NCBI RefSeq assembly: GCF_013375555.1 | Contig: NZ_JABXWB010000005.1 | Location: 124,001 to 188,000 of the forward strand | Length of the DNA stretch: 64,000 bases | Origin: Sphingobium sp. EM0848 | Lineage (GTDB): Bacteria; Pseudomonadota; Alphaproteobacteria; Sphingomonadales; Sphingomonadaceae | Reading direction: 5' to 3' | Shown: in pieces, positions 59,331 to 64,000 of the stretch | How the letters are laid out: each line of letters opens with the position of its first letter | Position numbering within the stretch: the stretch's first letter is position 1 | Program-made: the position numbers and the translations under genes | Notes under the pieces: model-generated | Database searches by the model: none | What the model was told of the DNA's origin: nothing | The model's input: the letters and a program-made list of their open reading frames with translations, nothing else

Positions 59331-60017
59331 ATGACAGATCCATTGCAGGGCGCTTCTACCGGGCTGGACAGAATCCAGCAGAATTTTCTGGCCGATGCCG
59401 AGCGGAAGCTCCTCACCTGGCTTTGCAGCCGAATGCCCGCATGGGTAACACCGGATTTATTGACTCTGCTGGGCGTGATCGGTGCGTTCATGACTTTTGC
59501 GGGATATACGGCGAGTAATTTCGGCTCCGCATGGCTCCTTCTCGCGATTGCGGGTTACGTCGTACAATGGTTCGGTGACTCGATGGACGGCAGTCTGGCG
59601 CGCTATCGCCATATAGAGCGGCCTTCCTATGGTTATTTCATCGATCATAGCTGCGACGGGTTGGTGGTGTTGCTGATCCTGGCGGGGATGGGCCTCAGTC
59701 CGTTCGTGACGATGGATGTCGCCATGATCGCACTGGCAGGCTATTTGCTGCTGTCGATCCATGCCTATCTCTCTGCCCGCGTGCTGGGGGAGTTCAAGCT
59801 TTCCTACCTCTCGGCCGGTCCGACCGAGCTTCGGCTGATGCTGATCACCTTGACCATCATGATGATGAAACTTGGTTTCGGGCCGGGCCTGTTCGGGTCG
59901 TGGTCGGGCTTCGATATTTTCGTGGGAACGGTGGGCGCTATCCTCATCATTCTGTTCATTGCCCAGACGCTTGTGACCGGGCGACGGCTGGCCCAGCAGG
60001 ACTCCAAGCATAGATAG
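59331..60017 (+). CDS. CDP-alcohol phosphatidyltransferase-family enzyme
   Basis: A 228-residue integral membrane enzyme. The CDP-alcohol phosphotransferase signature is present: VQWFGDSMDGSLARYRH followed by PSYGYFIDHSCDG, containing D-x2-DG-x2-AR-x9-G-x3-D-x3-D. About six membrane helices surround it (LLTLLGVIGAFMTFAG, ALAGYLLLSIHAYL, VGTVGAILIILFIAQTLV). It transfers a phosphoalcohol from a CDP-activated donor to an acceptor, as in phospholipid or phosphosugar synthesis. Which alcohol is used cannot be seen. Confidence 0.92.
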   Translation: MTDPLQGASTGLDRIQQNFLADAERKLLTWLCSRMPAWVTPDLLTLLGVIGAFMTFAGYTASNFGSAWLLLAIAGYVVQWFGDSMDGSLARYRHIERPSYGYFIDHSCDGLVVLLILAGMGLSPFVTMDVAMIALAGYLLLSIHAYLSARVLGEFKLSYLSAGPTELRLMLITLTIMMMKLGFGPGLFGSWSGFDIFVGTVGAILIILFIAQTLVTGRRLAQQDSKHR

Positions 60018-60392
60018 TTCAGCTATCACTTGTTCCAGGAAACAGCCTGTAGCGGCTGTTTTCGGTCCAGCATTCGCCAAGGACAATTTGTCGAGCCGAG
60101 CTCAGCACGATCAGCCGTGCCGCTCAAAATAGGCATCCACAATCACATTAACGAACGGCAACAATCTGAAACACGAAATTTCCAAGGGAACGGCCGCAAA
60201 GGGTCGACGGCGGATGCGAGGCCTGGGAGACAACTTCGCGCTCAATCCTGCCCATTCACGGGAAATCGTTCAGTCTCAAAAGCCGTCGTTCGTCATCGGC
60301 CAGCCATGGCGTTTAGGTTAGCCGGGTCGAAGGCAATGTGACCATCAGACTTGTACACGAATGAGGCCCTATTGGGCCGATGATCACCGCAA
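60018..60392. other. Non-coding stretch with a short repeat
   Basis: No gene is recognised in 375 bases. GGCCGCAAAGGGTCGACGG (60192-60210) resembles the motif at 45805 and at 61636. The remainder shows no long palindrome or tRNA-like structure. Confidence 0.45.
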
Positions 60393-60731
60393 TCAGCGTT
60401 GCTTCTTTGCGATGGTCGCCGTGAAGTCCGGATCCTTGTTCGCGACCCAGTCAACGAATTTGCGAACATTCGGATTTTCCAGCAGACCCGCCACCTCCAT
60501 CCCGTAGCGCTGCAGTTCGGAATTGGTGAAATTGGCAATCAGCGTCTGCTGGCAGATGGAATGCATCGGCACGACATCGCGACCGCCACGGCTCTTGGGT
60601 ATGGGGTGATGCCAGACGATGGTCTTGCCGGTCGGGCGGCCGCATAGCCAGCAGGCCACCGGCGCTTCTGGAGCTTCGTCTTCCTGCGGAAGATGATCAT
60701 AGGGATCGTGTCTCGAACGCTTGCGGGCCAT
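60393..60731 (-). CDS. HNH-type nuclease domain protein
   Basis: A 112-residue protein with a zinc-knuckle pair (ACWLCGRPTGK), the HNH core TIVWHHPIPKSRGGRD, and MHSICQQTLIANFTNSEL (His, then Asn positions). The C-terminal tail is charged. HNH proteins of this size act as DNA endonucleases or DNA-binding proteins. It is a single gene with no clear partner. The start ATG 60731 has only a weak ribosome site. Confidence 0.82.
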   Translation of the reverse strand: MARKRSRHDPYDHLPQEDEAPEAPVACWLCGRPTGKTIVWHHPIPKSRGGRDVVPMHSICQQTLIANFTNSELQRYGMEVAGLLENPNVRKFVDWVANKDPDFTATIAKKQR

Positions 60732-60862
60732 AGATTGAATTAACTGCCTTGATTTCGGTTCGGCTATAGCGATGCGAACGCCAGCATCATACTGGCAAGT
60801 TCATAAATCGGCTCTTTGCCGAAAATCGGCCTCTTGCCAAAAAATCGGGATGGGAAACAGCG

Positions 60863-61222
60863 ATGACAGAACCATTGAAACCGTGGGATGGCGAACGGGT
60901 CCGCAAATGGCTGGAGCGCCGGTTCGAAGCATCGAGGCTGGATCAGGCGGCGGCGGACCGGCGCGGCTATGAGGCGCGGGACGATTATGACAAAGCCGCT
61001 GCCGAAGAGTGGGTTTGCCGCGTGTTGAAGACTGTCGATTGCACGAATGAACAAGCTGCGTTCGCCAGACGCCTTAAGGAACTGATCGGCCAGGACGAAT
61101 ACCCGGCGACGAGCATCCATGACGATGTCCGGTTCGAGCGGCATGTGCGCAGCTACCTCAGGAGGCTCGTCAAGATGACGAAGGCAAATGAGGGGTTCGA
61201 GAAGACGCTGCACCATCAGTGA
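60863..61222 (+). CDS. Hypothetical protein
   Basis: A 119-residue helical protein of unknown function: LKPWDGERVRKWLERRFEAS, RGYEARDDYDKAAAEEWVCR and VRFERHVRSYLRRLVKMTKA. A GGGAAA ribosome site precedes the ATG. It is strongly charged and probably cytoplasmic. It is followed after 40 bases by another small gene on the same strand; the two may be an operon. Confidence 0.65.
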   Translation: MTEPLKPWDGERVRKWLERRFEASRLDQAAADRRGYEARDDYDKAAAEEWVCRVLKTVDCTNEQAAFARRLKELIGQDEYPATSIHDDVRFERHVRSYLRRLVKMTKANEGFEKTLHHQ

Positions 61223-61262
61223 AAAGGATGAAGTGCCGCCGTCGGCATGCTAGGGCCGTTGC

Positions 61263-61583
61263 ATGTCCAATACCCGTAGCCTTGGCGGCACTGTTGAAAT
61301 CGACGGATCCAAATTTGATTGGCGGCTCCTGAGCGAGCCCCGGCTATCCTCTGACGATGGGTGGAAGGGCATGACTGTCTCATTGTGCGCGCAGGGTATG
61401 CCGCGCGAGGCCGTGCTCGAATTTCCAACACCCAAGCGCCTGATGAAAGGATTGCCCAAGGGGCGTTCCCACATCAACGACGCGATTGCCGCAAGGGGGG
61501 TACGGGCGGCGTTGTTGGCTGGATGGGATCCAGCGTCACGAGGCAAGACGATGATTTTCACGGTCGATGCCAACGGCGACTAG
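61263..61583 (+). CDS. Hypothetical protein
   Basis: A 106-residue protein: SLGGTVEIDGSKFDWRLLSE, DGWKGMTVSLCAQGMPREAV and GLPKGRSHINDAIAARGVRA, LLAGWDPASRGKTMIFTVDA. The alternation of strands suggests a small beta-rich fold. No family name comes to mind. It follows another small gene and precedes integrase debris. Confidence 0.65.
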   Translation: MSNTRSLGGTVEIDGSKFDWRLLSEPRLSSDDGWKGMTVSLCAQGMPREAVLEFPTPKRLMKGLPKGRSHINDAIAARGVRAALLAGWDPASRGKTMIFTVDANGD

Positions 61584-61703
61584 CGGGGCGAAAGCCGCCG
61601 GTCTGCACGTGGAGATCAAAAATCGCCGGCTGAATGGCGGCAAAGGGTCGACCTCCCTTCGCGCGTTCTTCGGTCGGGCCATCGTGGCCCGAGGAGAAGT
61701 GTC

Positions 61704-61800
61704 ATGGGATTATCAGAATTTGATCCCGCCGCACGCGAACGAGTGACGTGGAACGCCGGGCGCAAAGTGGGTGCAAAGCGCGCGCTCAAACCCCGCCAAA
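61704..61800 (+). pseudogene. Tyrosine-recombinase (integrase) N-terminal fragment
   Basis: ATG 61704 follows GAGGAGA and opens MGLSEFDPAARERVTWNAGR then KVGAKRALKPRQIWA, the typical N terminus of the phage-type integrases common in Proteobacteria. After the IWA codon the sequence changes to an alginate-export-type protein. Catalytic residues are all absent. The upstream spacer contains GGCAAAGGGTCGACC, the short repeat motif. Confidence 0.75.
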
Positions 61801-62382
61801 TTTGGGCAAGCCTTTTACCAGACCGGTAGCATCAGCGCATCGCTCGCTCCCACCGCCGCGCGGCAGTCGGTCGGCGCCAGCTTTGTCCATGCCGATGCCG
61901 GCTACAGCTTCCCCGGCCCTTGGAAACCGCGCCTGTCGGTCGAGTTCGATCGGGCGAGCGGCGACCGAGCGGGCGGCAGCTATGGCCGGTTCGATACGCT
62001 GTTCGGGATGCGTCGTGCTGAGCTTGTCCCGGCTGGGCTTTATAATGCCGTGGGCCGGGCCAATATCGTGACGCCCGGTATGAGGCTGGAGGCGGCGCCC
62101 GACAAGCGTTGGGATTGGTTCGCCGTCTATCGGGCCATGTGGCTGGCGTCGCGCACTGACGCCTTTTCGACAACCGGCGTGCGAGACAGCAGCGGGCGAT
62201 CAGGCAATTTTGCCGGGCATCAGATCGAGGCGCGGGTGCGCTACTGGATCATCCCCTCGCGCCTGCGCTTCGAATTTGATGGCGTGGCGCTCGCCAAGGG
62301 GAAGTTCCTGACGGAAGCGCCCAACGCGCCTTCCGCAAAATGGACGCGTTATACCTCGTTCAATCTGACCGCCGGCTTTTGA
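61801..62382 (+). pseudogene. Alginate-export-type outer-membrane protein, C-terminal fragment
   Basis: The frame reads SFPGPWKPRLSVEFDRASGD, YGRFDTLFGMRRAELVPAGL then YNAVGRANIVTPGMRLEAAP, and RFEFDGVALAKGKFLTEAPN near the end, closing with TSFNLTAGF. This is the C-terminal half of the alginate_exp porin family. The signal peptide and first half are missing. The 217 bases that follow (62383-62599) contain no recognised gene. Confidence 0.75.
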
Positions 62383-62599
62383 TCCGATGGCGTTCAATTC
62401 GCTCCTGCCTGCATGAGTTCACAAGTTGCGGTGTTTCCCGGCTATTCGGCGCCTGGTGGGCAGCGTAAGCGGACATGACAAGGCGTCACCGATCGGTCAA
62501 TTTCCTCACTGGCCGCTATGTGATATATTCATTTTCTCCGCGATGCTGAGGCGGACTGGCCGCCAGGAACGGGGATGAACGCCGTCAGGAGGCCGCAAC

Positions 62600-62731
62600 A
62601 TGGCCCGAGGCGCTTGGTTGAGATTGGTTACGGCAGTGGTTACGGCTCTCGTGGCCATCGCTTTGATCGCGCTAGGTCTTTATTGCCTTGCCGACATGGT
62701 TGAAAACTTTCCCTGGAGCAGGCTCGGTTGA
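62600..62731 (+). CDS. 43-residue single-membrane-span protein
   Basis: ATG 62600 follows AGGAGG with ideal spacing. The frame MARGAWLRLVTAVVTALVAI, ALIALGLYCLADMVENFPWS and RLG has one membrane helix preceded by basic residues, a common design of small regulatory membrane proteins. It precedes the sulfate-binding gene by about 320 bases, though a functional link is not evident. No homologue is known to me. Confidence 0.55.
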   Translation: MARGAWLRLVTAVVTALVAIALIALGLYCLADMVENFPWSRLG

Positions 62732-63049
62732 GCGATTGCAGAGCATGGAGTATTCTGCTCTCCCGCATACCTCCCCTGCTTCCGATCACGAAGCTGCAGG
62801 AAGCCACTTCATAGATATTTGGAAATCGACCGGAACTGCTCGACAGCTTCTGACTCGACGTTGCCCAGTCTTTGGAGAAGCGCTCACTATGCCGACCTGT
62901 TCGCTTCGGCCTCCGCCAACTGTCGCGTCCTTGGGGGGAACGGTATATGATCCCGCAATCGGCACCACAGGGCCGCATTTTCGGAAGGATCAGGAATAGC
63001 CCGAGAAACAGTACGTCCACCATGATCTTAGAGAATGTGGGAGTCGGGA
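62732..63049. other. Upstream region of the sulfate-binding gene
   Basis: No gene is recognised in 318 bases. No typical operator for the CysB-type regulator could be identified by eye. GGGAGTCGGG precedes the ATG at 63050. Confidence 0.4.
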
Positions 63050-64000
63050 ATGGCCTATGCAAAGCTGCCCCTGATCATAGCCACGCTGTCGAGCGCTCTA
63101 CTGCTGGCAAGCTGCTCCGGCAGACCCTCAGGTGATAACGGCAAACCCCGCCAGCTTATCAATGTGTCCTACGATCCGACACGCGAGCTCTATCGGGATG
63201 TGAACACCGCTTTCGCCCGCTCCTGGAAGGCAAGTCACGGCCAGCAGATCAGCTTCCATATGAGTCATGGCGGATCGGGGAAGCAATCCCGCGCCGTGAT
63301 CGATGGTCTGGAGGCCGATGTGGTGACGCTGGGCCTTGCCTATGATATCGATGCCATCGCGAAACGGACGCAGCTCATTCCCGCCGATTGGCAGGCAAGG
63401 CTTCCGGATAATAGTTCCCCCTACACATCGACGATCGTCTTTCTGGTGCGCAGGGGCAATCCGAAGGACATCCACGACTGGGGTGACCTGATCAGGCCGG
63501 GCGTCCAGGTGATTACGCCCAACCCAAAGACCAGCGGCGGCGCCCGTTGGAATTTTCTCGCGGCCTGGGCTTATGGCCGCAAGGCAGGAGGGTCCGACGC
63601 GGCGGCCGAGCACTATGTCGCGAAGCTGTTCGCCAATGTCCCCGTCCTCGATTCGGGGGCGCGGGGTGCAACCACCACTTTCGCCGAGCGGGGCATAGGC
63701 GATGTCCTGCTGGCCTGGGAAAATGAGGCATTCCTCGCCACTAAGGAAATGGGCGCGGGCAAGTTCGAGATCATCGCCCCCTCCATTTCCATCCTGGCTG
63801 AGCCGCCCGTTGCGGTCGTGGAAGGCAATGCGAAGAAACATGGCACGCAGCAACTCGCGCAAGCCTATCTTCGTTTCCTGTACACGCCGGAGGGACAGCA
63901 GATCGTCGCCAGCCATTTCTACCGGCCGCGCGACCTTAAGGTAGCGACGCAATATGCCGGCACCTTTCCCACGATGAAACTGGTGACCGTTGACAAGGAT
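63050..64000 (+). CDS. Sulfate ABC transporter substrate-binding lipoprotein, partial
   Basis: The open frame runs off the right edge after 317 codons. The N terminus has a lipoprotein signal ([16 protein letters not shown]). The mature protein shows the sulfate-binding family pattern: [54 protein letters not shown] and [20 protein letters not shown], with [23 protein letters not shown] later sequence. Family members are about 330-345 residues, so only a short tail is missing. It is cut by the window edge, not by a mutation; permease genes are expected downstream. A lipoprotein form is a little unusual, as many Sbp proteins are freely periplasmic. Confidence 0.92.
   Translation, partial: MAYAKLPLIIATLSSALLLASCSGRPSGDNGKPRQLINVSYDPTRELYRDVNTAFARSWKASHGQQISFHMSHGGSGKQSRAVIDGLEADVVTLGLAYDIDAIAKRTQLIPADWQARLPDNSSPYTSTIVFLVRRGNPKDIHDWGDLIRPGVQVITPNPKTSGGARWNFLAAWAYGRKAGGSDAAAEHYVAKLFANVPVLDSGARGATTTFAERGIGDVLLAWENEAFLATKEMGAGKFEIIAPSISILAEPPVAVVEGNAKKHGTQQLAQAYLRFLYTPEGQQIVASHFYRPRDLKVATQYAGTFPTMKLVTVDKD

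Noticed and set aside
63128..63952. A 274-codon minus-strand frame near the right edge
   Set aside because: It is antisense to the sulfate-binding lipoprotein gene, whose motifs and signal peptide are clear on the plus strand.

Overview
The window looks like accessory DNA from a sphingomonad (Sphingobium, Sphingomonas or Novosphingobium type, Alphaproteobacteria). The evidence is high GC content, two large TonB-dependent receptors of the IVVTA plug type, a three-component Rieske oxygenase, tightly packed catabolic clusters with TetR or AraC regulators, and sphingomonad-style insertion sequences. No rRNA, tRNA, CRISPR array or replication origin was seen. I cannot tell a megaplasmid from a chromosomal island, although the right third (groEL, cold shock protein, CDP-alcohol transferase, sulfate-binding protein) reads more like chromosome.

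Layout. Positions 1-5137 hold a Rieske ring-hydroxylating oxygenase system: terminal oxygenase, a 123-residue protein of unknown function, an NTF2-fold protein, a Rieske ferredoxin, a divergent AraC regulator and a ferredoxin reductase. Positions 5148-5793 are a patchwork of gene relics (IS66, FMN-type glutamate synthase, pcaD). Positions 5865-7819 pair an Asp/Glu racemase-fold protein lacking both usual cysteines with a RutA/NtaA-like flavin monooxygenase. Positions 8135-10702 hold Tn3, IS66 and IS256 remnants and a vapBC pair. Positions 10869-17993 hold small genes, a GNAT acetyltransferase, an isolated bchE-like radical SAM gene, a parDE-type pair and an AbiE type IV toxin-antitoxin pair. 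An IS5-group element (17994-19191) follows. A Fic, PD-(D/E)XK-like and ParDE island is bracketed by two 140-bp direct repeats (20341-20480 and 24125-24264). Next come an XRE regulator, a PIN-like protein and an IS630 element.

Positions 28873-38023 form a catabolic or uptake locus: MatB/ACSF3-like acyl-CoA synthetase, GPH-type transporter, double-domain TetR regulator, TonB receptor, PI-PLC-like enzyme and a Tat-exported GH1 glycosidase. Positions 38390-42673 hold a TetR gene, an NTF2-like gene split by a complete ISL3 element, and a cytochrome P450. A truncated GMC oxidoreductase, a truncated SGNH hydrolase, a second vapBC and a stop-interrupted thioredoxin-like gene follow. Positions 45872-51688 hold a TonB receptor between two DUF1214-like paralogues, with a divergent TetR gene.

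The right end holds an HTH/HhH protein, an orphan groEL, a truncated TPR/cytochrome-motif lipoprotein abutting a truncated DUF188 gene, a spermidine-synthase-like methyltransferase fold, a complete IS4 element just upstream of a cold-shock gene, a CDP-alcohol phosphotransferase, several small proteins, integrase and alginate-export fragments, and a sulfate-binding lipoprotein cut by the window edge.

How it fits together: three or four separate catabolic or uptake modules, each with its own regulator, sit among at least five toxin-antitoxin-type loci and at least nine IS elements or remnants. Several pairs of unrelated truncated genes meet end to end, so the region appears to have been built by repeated insertion and deletion.
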